From positions 1 through 33,072 of the forward strand of contig NKIO01000023.1 of assembly GCA_002255935.1 (NCBI GenBank): DNA of 33,072 nt. The letters run 5' to 3'. Within the stretch, counting starts at the first letter, position 1. Each line of letters starts with the position of its first letter. The position numbers and the translations under genes are program-made. The notes below the pieces were generated by a model. It was not told the DNA's origin. It worked only from the letters and a program-made list of their open reading frames with translations, and searched no databases. Below, in pieces: positions 26,343-33,072 of the stretch. Source of the stretch: Comamonadaceae bacterium PBBC2. Its GTDB lineage: Bacteria > Pseudomonadota > Gammaproteobacteria > Burkholderiales > Burkholderiaceae_C.

Positions 26343-27391
26343 GCACCGATAAGAAACCTGGCGAAGCCGAGCGCACCGCGCATGAACAGATCGTGCGCCG
26401 CCCGGTCCAGATCGCTGGCGTGACCATCCAGCCGCGTGACAGCGCAGAAGCTGCCGCCTTGCCCGTGGAACCTCTGGCCGCACCTGTGGCGGTAGAGGGT
26501 CAGCGCTGCGGCCTGGTGGCCATTGTGGGCAAGCCCAACGTGGGCAAATCCACCTTGCTCAATGCCTTGGTGGGCCAAAAGATCAGCATCACCTCGCGCA
26601 AGGCCCAGACCACGCGCCACCGCATCACCGGCATCCGCACGCAAGGCGCCAACCAGTTTGTGTTTGTGGACACGCCCGGCTTTCAGACCATCCATGGCAC
26701 AGCGCTCAACAAGTCGCTGAACAAAACCGTGGTGGGCGCGGTGGGTGATGTGGACTTGGTCTTGTTCGTGGTCGAAGCGGGCAGCTTCACCACCGCCGAT
26801 GCCAAAGTCTTGGCCCTGCTCAAGCCCGGCATCCCAGTCTTGCTGGTGGCCAACAAACTCGACAACGTGCACCGCCGTGGCGACATCGCCCCTTGGTTGG
26901 GCGAGATGCAAGAGCGCCACGCCTTCACCGAGTTTTTCCCGATGTCGGCCAAGCAGCCCAAAGACATCGAACGCTTGCTTGGCGTTTGTGAAAAATACCT
27001 GCCCGAGCAAGCCTGGTGGCACGGCGAAGACGAACTCACCGACCGCAGCGAGAAATTCCTGGCCAGCGAGATGGTGCGTGAAAAGCTCTTTCGCTTGACA
27101 GGGGACGAACTGCCTTACACCTCCACGGTGGTGATCGACAAGTTTGAAGAAGAGCCCGGCCGCACCTCCAAGCGCATGCTGCGCATTGCGGCCACCATCG
27201 TTGTCGAGCGCGAAGGCCACAAGGCCATGGTGATCGGTGACAAGGGCGAAAAGCTCAAGCGCATCGGCACCGAGACCCGCATGGAGCTGGAAAAGCTTTT
27301 GGACGCCAAGGTCTTCATCGAGCTGTGGGTCAAAGTGCGTTCGGGCTGGGCCGATGACGAAGCCCGCGTGCGCTCCTTCGGCTACGAATAA
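26339..27391 (+). CDS. era: GTPase Era
   Basis: Era is a Ras-like GTPase that binds the 3' end of 16S rRNA and helps assemble the 30S subunit. The 350-residue product has G1 GKPNVGKS at about 64-71, TTRHR, G3 DTPGF, G4 NKLD and a C-terminal KH domain with [22 protein letters not shown]. An N-terminal stretch of about 55 residues, rich in Ala, Pro and Glu, precedes the G domain; typical Era is about 300 residues, so this is an extension. ATG 26339 overlaps the rnc stop. Starts further in would cut into the extension only. Confidence 0.95.
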   Translation: MSTDKKPGEAERTAHEQIVRRPVQIAGVTIQPRDSAEAAALPVEPLAAPVAVEGQRCGLVAIVGKPNVGKSTLLNALVGQKISITSRKAQTTRHRITGIRTQGANQFVFVDTPGFQTIHGTALNKSLNKTVVGAVGDVDLVLFVVEAGSFTTADAKVLALLKPGIPVLLVANKLDNVHRRGDIAPWLGEMQERHAFTEFFPMSAKQPKDIERLLGVCEKYLPEQAWWHGEDELTDRSEKFLASEMVREKLFRLTGDELPYTSTVVIDKFEEEPGRTSKRMLRIAATIVVEREGHKAMVIGDKGEKLKRIGTETRMELEKLLDAKVFIELWVKVRSGWADDEARVRSFGYE

Positions 27392-27400
27392 ACACCCAAC

Positions 27401-28150
27401 ATGGCGACCACACGGATCGCGGATGAGCCAGCTTATGTGCTGCACCGCTACGACTGGAGCGAAACCAGTCTGATCCTGGAGGTTTTCACCCGACACCACG
27501 GCCGCGTAGCCGTGGTGGCCAAAGGGGCCAAGCGCCCCAGTTCTAGCTTTCGTCCGGTGCTCTTGCCTTTGCAGCCCTTGTCGCTGACCTTTGGTGGTGA
27601 AGGCGACATCCGTACCCTCAAGTCGGCCGAATGGGTGGGTGGGCACGTCATGCCCACGGGTGAGGCCCTGTTGTCGGGCTACTACCTCAATGAGCTGCTC
27701 ATGCGCTTGTTGGTGCGCGACGATGCGCACGCACATTTGTTCGAGGTCTATGCCGCAGCGGTGCGTTTGCTGGCCAGTGGCGAGCCCAGTGCGCTGCAAT
27801 GGGCCCTGCGCGGCTTTGAGCTGATCTTGCTCAAGGACATTGGCCTCTTGCCCGCGCTCAATGCCCAGACCCTCACCCTCAAAGCCTTGGGGGACGACGA
27901 GCACTATGCCTTGGTGCCAGAAGCGGGGCTGCAATGGGTGCCGGCCGACGACCGCCATGCGCTGACGGGCCGCCAGTGGCTGGCGCTGCAAGCCGCTTTG
28001 GACAACGCACATCCGATGACGGCTTTGGTGCGCGACTGCGGCGACTTGCTGATCCAGTTGCAACGCCCGATGCGCCTGATGCTCAACTACCATTGCGGTG
28101 TGGGTGCATTGCGCACCCGCCAAATGATGCTGGACCTGCAAACCTTATGA
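27401..28150 (+). CDS. recO: DNA repair protein RecO
   Basis: RecO loads RecA onto SSB-coated single-stranded DNA in the RecFOR pathway. The 249-residue product begins with the OB fold: [39 protein letters not shown], a recognisable RecO N-terminus, and continues into the helical domain with [16 protein letters not shown]. The gene starts 9 bp after era, and its stop overlaps the pdxJ ATG. Confidence 0.94.
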   Translation: MATTRIADEPAYVLHRYDWSETSLILEVFTRHHGRVAVVAKGAKRPSSSFRPVLLPLQPLSLTFGGEGDIRTLKSAEWVGGHVMPTGEALLSGYYLNELLMRLLVRDDAHAHLFEVYAAAVRLLASGEPSALQWALRGFELILLKDIGLLPALNAQTLTLKALGDDEHYALVPEAGLQWVPADDRHALTGRQWLALQAALDNAHPMTALVRDCGDLLIQLQRPMRLMLNYHCGVGALRTRQMMLDLQTL

Positions 28151-28896
28151 CCCACACCTCCTCTAAAGTGGCCCTGTCGGTGAACGTGAACAAAGTGGCG
28201 CTCTTGCGCAACTCGCGCCACCTGGGCATCCCCAGCGTCACCCGTGCGGCCCAGCTGTGCCTGCAAGCGGGCGCGCAGGGCATCACCATCCACCCCCGGC
28301 CCGACGAGCGCCACATCCGCGCCAGCGATGTGAGCGAGCTGCATGCCCTCATGCAGGCCTGGCCCGAGCGCGAGTTCAACATCGAAGGCAACCCCTTCCA
28401 CAACCTGATGGACCACGTGCGTGCCGTGCGCCCGCACCAGGTGACCTTTGTGCCCGACAGCGAAGGCCAGTTCACCAGCGACCACGGCTGGGCTTTCCCG
28501 CAAGACGCTGAACGCCTGAAACCTCTGATCGACGAGTGCAAGGCGCTGGGCGTGCGGGTCAGCCTGTTCATGGACCCTGTGCCTGAGCAAATGGCCGCAG
28601 CCCGTGCGGTGGGCGCCGACCGCGTGGAGCTGTACACCGAGCCTTATGCAGCCACCTGGGGCACGCCTGACAACGCCGTCCAGTTGCAGCGCTATGCCGA
28701 TGCAGCGCAAGCCGCCAGCCAAGCCGGTTTGGGTCTCAATGCAGGGCACGACCTCAACCGAGACAATTTGCCGGCCTTCGTGGCCGCCGTGAAGGGCTTG
28801 CAAGAGGTTTCCATCGGGCATGCCCTGACCGCCGACGCCTTGGAGCTGGGTTACCCCGCCACCGTGCAAGCCTACTTGGCTTGCCTGAAAAAATGA
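28147..28896 (+). CDS. pdxJ: Pyridoxine 5'-phosphate synthase
   Basis: PdxJ condenses 1-deoxyxylulose 5-phosphate with 3-amino-2-oxopropyl phosphate to give pyridoxine 5'-phosphate, the last ring-forming step of DXP-dependent vitamin B6 synthesis. The 249-residue TIM barrel has [15 protein letters not shown] near the start, the phosphate/substrate motif [13 protein letters not shown] near 43-55, [21 protein letters not shown], and [17 protein letters not shown]. Junctions at both ends overlap by 4 bp. Confidence 0.96.
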   Translation: MTHTSSKVALSVNVNKVALLRNSRHLGIPSVTRAAQLCLQAGAQGITIHPRPDERHIRASDVSELHALMQAWPEREFNIEGNPFHNLMDHVRAVRPHQVTFVPDSEGQFTSDHGWAFPQDAERLKPLIDECKALGVRVSLFMDPVPEQMAAARAVGADRVELYTEPYAATWGTPDNAVQLQRYADAAQAASQAGLGLNAGHDLNRDNLPAFVAAVKGLQEVSIGHALTADALELGYPATVQAYLACLKK

Positions 28897-29291
28897 TCTA
28901 CGGCATCGGCACCGACATTTGTGACATTCGCCGCATCCGTGCCAGCCTGGAGCGCCACGGCGAACGCTTTGCCGCCAAGGTCTTGTCCGATGCCGAAATG
29001 GCGACATGGAAAGCCCGCAGCGCCCGTTGGCCCGAGCGCGGGGTGCGTTACCTGGCCACACGCTTTTCGGCCAAAGAGGCCTTCAGCAAAGCGATTGGTA
29101 TGGGCATGCGCATGCCCATGACCTGGCGGCTGTGCGAAGTCGGCAAGTTGCCCAGCGGTCAGCCGGTGATCGTCTTGCACGGGGTGCTGAAAGAGTGGTT
29201 TGAAACCAAGGGCCTGAGCGCCCACATCACCGTGACCGACGAGTCGGAATACGCCGCCAGCTTTTGTGTGGTGGAAACCCGCCAGCCTTGA
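28893..29291 (+). CDS. acpS: Holo-ACP synthase
   Basis: AcpS transfers 4'-phosphopantetheine from CoA to the conserved Ser of ACP. The 132-residue product has the N-terminal [15 protein letters not shown] with Mg-binding Asp8 and the second acidic site in [13 protein letters not shown], Glu62, both typical. It overlaps pdxJ by 4 bp and ends 36 bp before nagZ. It normally docks on ACP helix II, which is absent from the acpP found at 18890 in this window. Confidence 0.95.
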   Translation: MIYGIGTDICDIRRIRASLERHGERFAAKVLSDAEMATWKARSARWPERGVRYLATRFSAKEAFSKAIGMGMRMPMTWRLCEVGKLPSGQPVIVLHGVLKEWFETKGLSAHITVTDESEYAASFCVVETRQP

Positions 29292-29327
29292 AATCCTCTT
29301 GTTCACCCCGAACTGCCTAGACAAGCC

Positions 29328-30413
29328 ATGAGCATTCACGCCCCCCTGATTTTGGACATCCAAGCCCACAGCCTCAGCGCCGTGGACCGCCGCCGCCTGG
29401 CCAACCCTTTGGTGGGCGGCATGATCTTGTTTGGTCGCAACTGGCAAAGCCGGGCACAACTGAGTGATGTGTGCGCCGACATCAAAAGCATCCGACCTGA
29501 CTTGCTGATTGCGGTGGACCACGAAGGCGGCCGTGTGCAACGTTTTCGCACCGACGGCTTCACGCACTTGCCCAGCATGCGGGCGATTGGCGAACTGTGG
29601 GGTCAGGACGACAAAGGCCAGCCGGGCTCGGGTGTGCTCAAGGCCTGTGAAGCGGCCACCTCGGCGGGCTTCATCTTGGCCAGTGAATTGCGGGCCTGCG
29701 GCGTTGATTTCAGTTTCACACCCGTGCTCGATTTGGACCATGGCGAGAGCGGTGTGATTGGTGACCGCGCCTTTGCCCGCGACCCGCGTGTGGTGAGCCT
29801 GCTCGCCCGCAGCCTGATGCAAGGCCTGTTGCAGGCCGGTATGGGCAACTGTGGCAAGCATTTCCCCGGACACGGCGCGGTCAAGGCCGACTCGCATGTG
29901 GCGCTGCCCGTCGACAAGCGCAGCCTCAAAGCCATCTTGGCCGACGATGCACAGCCTTACCGATGGCTCACCAGCGTGCTCACCGCTGTCATGCCTGCGC
30001 ACGTGATTTACAGCAAGGTGGACAGCCGCCCGGCTGGGTTTTCGCCGCGCTGGCTGCAAGACATCTTGCGCGGACAACTCGGCTTTCAGGGCGTGGTCTG
30101 CACCGACGACTTGTCGATGGCGGCTGCCCGCCAGATGGACGGCCGCACCCTCAGCTACACCGAGGCGGTGATCACCGCGCTGCAAGCGGGCTGTGATTTG
30201 GCGCTGTTGTGCAACCGCTCCGCCGTCAACGCTGGCGCTGAACTGGACGAGGTGCTTGACCAGCTGGCCGAAGCCCAAGTCAAAGGCCACTGGCTGCCCA
30301 ACGAGGTCAGTGAAGAGCGCCGCCTGAACCTCTTGCCCCGATCGCCCGCACGCCCTTGGGATGAGCTGGTGCGATCGAGCGATTACATGCAGGCGCTGGA
30401 TCGTCTGCCTTGA
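29328..30413 (+). CDS. nagZ: Beta-N-acetylhexosaminidase NagZ
   Basis: NagZ is a cytoplasmic glycoside hydrolase family 3 enzyme that removes GlcNAc from anhydromuropeptides in peptidoglycan recycling; its product can induce AmpC beta-lactamase in bacteria with AmpR. The 361-residue protein has GGMILFGRN at about 30-38, AVDHEGGRVQRF at 62-73, the catalytic-loop KHFPGHG at 177-183 and the nucleophile Asp in VCTDDLSM near 260-267. All residues needed are present. Confidence 0.95.
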   Translation: MSIHAPLILDIQAHSLSAVDRRRLANPLVGGMILFGRNWQSRAQLSDVCADIKSIRPDLLIAVDHEGGRVQRFRTDGFTHLPSMRAIGELWGQDDKGQPGSGVLKACEAATSAGFILASELRACGVDFSFTPVLDLDHGESGVIGDRAFARDPRVVSLLARSLMQGLLQAGMGNCGKHFPGHGAVKADSHVALPVDKRSLKAILADDAQPYRWLTSVLTAVMPAHVIYSKVDSRPAGFSPRWLQDILRGQLGFQGVVCTDDLSMAAARQMDGRTLSYTEAVITALQAGCDLALLCNRSAVNAGAELDEVLDQLAEAQVKGHWLPNEVSEERRLNLLPRSPARPWDELVRSSDYMQALDRLP

Positions 30414-30428
30414 CCTGAACGGGACCTT

Positions 30429-30722
30429 ATGAATTGGATTGCACGGATTTTGATGGGCCTGCTGGGACTGGCGTTTTTGGCGGGTCTCTTGCTGGCTCTG
30501 GGCGCCTACATCGTTTACGCCACCGTCCGTTGGCTGCTCACAGGACGCAAGCCACAGGTGGTGTTGGTTTGGCAACGCTTTAGCCAGCTGCGCAAAGGTG
30601 CTCGCTGGGGCGCTCAGCCCGGTTTCGAGGCCGGCTTTCCACCCCGGGACCAAGGTGATTTTGTCGATGTCGAAGTGCGCGAAGTCCGCCCTGATTCACC
30701 ACAAGACAAATTGCTCAAATGA
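30429..30722 (+). CDS. Small membrane protein, function unknown
   Basis: The product is 97 residues. A single hydrophobic helix at about 5-31 (ARILMGLLGLAFLAGLLLALGAYIVYA) is followed by a basic-then-acidic soluble tail of about 60 residues (GDFVDVEVREVRPD near the end). I do not recognise a family. It starts 15 bp after nagZ and its stop overlaps the lipoprotein serine-hydrolase ATG, so it belongs to the same transcription unit. Confidence 0.7.
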   Translation: MNWIARILMGLLGLAFLAGLLLALGAYIVYATVRWLLTGRKPQVVLVWQRFSQLRKGARWGAQPGFEAGFPPRDQGDFVDVEVREVRPDSPQDKLLK

Positions 30723-31864
30723 GTGCAATGGGCGCCTTCTTGTCGCAGGCGCGTGTGGGCCGGTTCGGCGCTCTTTTTTCGGCTTGGGCGGTCAGCTGGC
30801 TGTTGTCGGCTTGTGCATGGTTGCCGCCCGCATCGGAACCTGCGCAAGAGGCAAAGCTCGCGTTGGCCCTGGCGCGGCTGGCCGATGCGGTGGACGTGAG
30901 CGACGCGCCAGGCTACTCTGTGCGGGTCCTGTCCAAGGGGCAGGTCTTGTTTGCCCAAGATGCGGGCCTGGCTTCTTTGGATTTGCGTTTGCCCATCGAT
31001 GAACAGACCATTTTTGAACTGGCCTCGCTGTCCAAACCCTTCACCGCCCTGGCCGTGATGCAGTTGCAAGAGCGGGGCTTGATCGATCTGTCGCAGCCCA
31101 TGTCGCAGTATGTGAAGGACTTGCCCAAGGACTGGGCCACGATCACGGTGCATCAGCTCTTGTCCCATCAGTCGGGCTTGCCCGATGGGCTCAACCAATG
31201 GCCTCGCAGCCGTTTGCACGCCATGGACTTCAAAGCCCTGATGGCACATGGGGCCGGGCAAGCCCCTCTCGATTTTGAACCCGGTCGCCAGGCGGTCTAC
31301 AGCAACCTCAATTACATCTTGCTGGCCCAGCTGGTCGAAGCAGTGGCCGGTCAGTCGTTTGCCGATTATTTGCAGGCCCATGTCTTTGAGCCCGCTGGCA
31401 TGCGCTCGAGCTCGGTGCTGGGGTATGCCCCTGCGCAGGTCATGCAACTGGCTTTGTCTTATGGTGATGCCGTGAAAATTCACGGCATCGACTACGCGCT
31501 GGCCGGCGCCATCAGCCAGAAAAGCTCAATGGCCGATCTGGCGCAATTTGTTCGGGCCTTGCTCGATCACCGTTTGGTGCGTGCCGAGACCCTGGACTTG
31601 ATGATGACGCCCCAAGCCCTGTTTGAGGATGGCAAACGCTATGGCTATGGCTGGTACCTCGGTCAGCTGGGCGGTTGGGCCGCCCTGTCCACCACCTTGC
31701 CGGCCGTGGGGGCGGGGCACACGGGACGATTGGGCGCATACCGCACTGCGATGTACTTGAACCGTCAGCGTGATTTCCAATTCATCATGCTGTCCAATGG
31801 CGGTGCAACAACGGAAGCCTTGCTGACCGAACTGTTGAAAACGACCCGCGATGCACTGGAGTGA
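30719..31864 (+). CDS. Lipoprotein serine hydrolase, beta-lactamase/DD-peptidase family (S12)
   Basis: The 381-residue product has an N-terminal signal with lipobox LLSAC, so Cys32 should be lipidated, placing it in the envelope. The penicillin-recognising fold is clear: SxxK at Ser103-Leu-Ser-Lys106 (ELASLSKPFTAL), YSN at 194-196 and HTG at 334-336 (GAGHTGRLGA). HTG in place of KTG is as in the R61 DD-peptidase and in many family VIII esterases. It could be a DD-peptidase, esterase or D-amino-acid amidase; I see no basis for calling it a drug-resistance beta-lactamase. The neighbourhood of nagZ suggests a peptidoglycan substrate. Confidence 0.87.
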   Translation: MSAMGAFLSQARVGRFGALFSAWAVSWLLSACAWLPPASEPAQEAKLALALARLADAVDVSDAPGYSVRVLSKGQVLFAQDAGLASLDLRLPIDEQTIFELASLSKPFTALAVMQLQERGLIDLSQPMSQYVKDLPKDWATITVHQLLSHQSGLPDGLNQWPRSRLHAMDFKALMAHGAGQAPLDFEPGRQAVYSNLNYILLAQLVEAVAGQSFADYLQAHVFEPAGMRSSSVLGYAPAQVMQLALSYGDAVKIHGIDYALAGAISQKSSMADLAQFVRALLDHRLVRAETLDLMMTPQALFEDGKRYGYGWYLGQLGGWAALSTTLPAVGAGHTGRLGAYRTAMYLNRQRDFQFIMLSNGGATTEALLTELLKTTRDALE

Positions 31865-31890
31865 GTGCGTGGATGGGCAATGGCCTTCGC

Positions 31891-31926
31891 CCACAAAAAA
31901 CCCGGCCAAGGCCGGGTTTTTTGTGG
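31891..31926. terminator. Bidirectional terminator between the serine hydrolase and lysS
   Basis: CCACAAAAAACCCGGCC pairs with GGCCGGGTTTTTTGTGG around a 2-nt centre. GC-rich core plus A run and T run serve both strands, ending the plus-strand nagZ unit and the minus-strand lysS. Confidence 0.92.
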
Positions 31927-31938
31927 GGCAAGAATTGC

Positions 31939-33072
31939 TTATTCCTGCACGTGCCGCAGGGCCGGGAACAGGATCACATCGCGGATGCTGGCGCTGTCGG
32001 TCAACAGCATCATCAAGCGGTCAATGCCGATGCCGCAGCCGCCTGCAGGGGGCATGCCGTATTCGAGGGCACGCACAAAGTCGTGGTCGTAGTACATCGC
32101 TTCGTCGTCACCGTCGTCCTTGGCCGCCACTTGGGCATGAAAGCGTGCGGCCTGGTCTTCGGCATCGTTCAATTCGCTGAAGCCGTTGCCGAACTCGCGG
32201 CCAGTGATGTAGAGCTCAAAGCGCTCGGTCACTTCGGGGCGGGTGTCGTTGGCGCGGGCCAGCGGGCTGATCTCTGTGGGGTGTTCCATGATGAAGGTCG
32301 GCTCCCAGAGCTTGTCTTCCACGGTTTCCTCAAAGTAAAACACCTGCAGGCTGGCCAGGCTGCGGGTCGACAGCTTGTCTTTGGCTTCGCTCATGCCCAG
32401 CTTTTTCAGCGCGTTGATCAGCCATTCGGCGTTGTCCACGTTGTCACCGGCTTCGGTGTGCTTGACGATGGCTTCGCGGATCGTCATGCGGGCAAAGGGC
32501 TTGTTCAGGTCGACGGGCTTGCCGTTGTAGGTCAGGTCCAAGGTGCCTGCAGCCGTCATGGCCGCGTCGCGGATCAGGCTTTCGGTGAAGCCCATCAGGT
32601 CCTGGTAGTTCCAGTAGGCCGCGTAGAACTCCATCATGGTGAACTCGGGGTTGTGGCGCACCGAGATTCCTTCGTTGCGGAAGTTGCGGTTGATCTCGAA
32701 CACACGCTCAAAACCACCGACCAGCAAACGCTTGAGGTACAGCTCGGGTGCGATGCGCAAGAACATGTCTTGCTCCAGCGCGTTGTGGTGCGTCACAAAG
32801 GGGCGGGCGTTGGCACCACCGGGAATGGGGTGCAGCATGGGGGTTTCGACCTCGAGGAAGCCGTGTTGGACCATGAACTCGCGGATGCCGCTCACGGCCT
32901 TGCTGCGGGCCACAAAGCGCTTGCGGGCGGCTTCGTCGGTCATCAGGTCCACATAGCGCTGGCGGTATTTGACTTCCTGGTCGGCCACGCCGTGGAACTT
33001 GTCGGGCATGGGGCGCAGACTCTTGGTGAGCATGCGGATGCTGGTGGCGTGGATCGACAGCTCGCCGGTGCG
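31939..33072 (-). CDS. lysS: Lysyl-tRNA synthetase class II, C-terminal part (cut by window edge)
   Basis: LysS charges tRNA-Lys. The visible 377 codons cover the class II catalytic core, and the frame is open to the right edge with [21 protein letters not shown], the end of the anticodon-binding OB region, so the true N-terminus lies outside. Motif 2 [20 protein letters not shown] and motif 3 [13 protein letters not shown] are intact. The stop is at 31939, 13 bp from the shared terminator. Confidence 0.96.
   Translation of the reverse strand, partial: RTGELSIHATSIRMLTKSLRPMPDKFHGVADQEVKYRQRYVDLMTDEAARKRFVARSKAVSGIREFMVQHGFLEVETPMLHPIPGGANARPFVTHHNALEQDMFLRIAPELYLKRLLVGGFERVFEINRNFRNEGISVRHNPEFTMMEFYAAYWNYQDLMGFTESLIRDAAMTAAGTLDLTYNGKPVDLNKPFARMTIREAIVKHTEAGDNVDNAEWLINALKKLGMSEAKDKLSTRSLASLQVFYFEETVEDKLWEPTFIMEHPTEISPLARANDTRPEVTERFELYITGREFGNGFSELNDAEDQAARFHAQVAAKDDGDDEAMYYDHDFVRALEYGMPPAGGCGIGIDRLMMLLTDSASIRDVILFPALRHVQE

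Noticed and set aside
26201..28141. 646-residue open frame on minus opposite rnc-era-recO
   Set aside because: It is antisense to three clear housekeeping genes, has a His/Gln-rich composition typical of shadow frames in high-GC DNA, and shows no family motif.
30719..31864. Calling the serine hydrolase a resistance beta-lactamase
   Set aside because: It has HTG in place of KTG and a lipoprotein signal, more like a DD-peptidase or esterase; there is no sign of mobility.

Overview
The window reads as a continuous stretch of chromosome from a betaproteobacterium of the order Burkholderiales, most likely family Comamonadaceae (Limnohabitans, Rhodoferax or a relative; the genus is a guess). The evidence is protein similarity recognised by eye, the gene order hemC-hemD-hemX-hemY, rne/rluC, yceD-rpmF-plsX-fabH-fabD-fabG-acpP-fabF and lepA-lepB-rnc-era-recO-pdxJ-acpS-nagZ, and the high-GC, TTG-leucine-rich codon use throughout. 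Nearly all of it is housekeeping DNA. I see no insertion sequence, prophage, CRISPR array, rRNA or tRNA.

Layout: (1) 1-367, the start of ppc on the minus strand, divergent from (2) a heme block on plus, hemC-hemD-hemX-like-hemY, plus a YdhS-like FAD/NAD(P) protein, closed by a terminator shared with the convergent rne. (3) rne on minus with a long hairpin-rich leader, divergent from rluC. (4) rluC, a HAD phosphatase, a small Rieske protein and an S49 peptidase on plus. (5) An RsmI-like methylase and a Maf pyrophosphatase on minus. (6) yceD-rpmF and the fatty-acid block plsX-fabH-fabD-fabG-acpP-fabF. (7) A small membrane protein and a DegQ/MucD periplasmic protease. (8) A 490-bp AT-rich spacer with DnaA-box-like sites and a probable small RNA or attenuator. 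(9) A tightly overlapped block lepA-lepB-rnc-era-recO-pdxJ-acpS, then nagZ, a small membrane protein and a lipoprotein serine hydrolase. (10) The 3' part of lysS on minus, entering from the right edge.

The genes serve tetrapyrrole synthesis, RNA processing, fatty-acid and phospholipid synthesis (acpS, which activates ACP, lies about 10 kb from acpP), translation, secretion, envelope quality control and peptidoglycan recycling. I did not find a clearly new multi-gene system. The points most worth a second look are an acpP gene lacking 42 bp, in frame, that normally encode recognition helix II; the absence of rpoE-rseA-rseB from between fabF and the DegQ gene, where a sigma-70-type promoter sits instead; a compact two-hairpin RNA with a strong terminator directly before lepA; and a structured rne leader that fits RNase E autoregulation.
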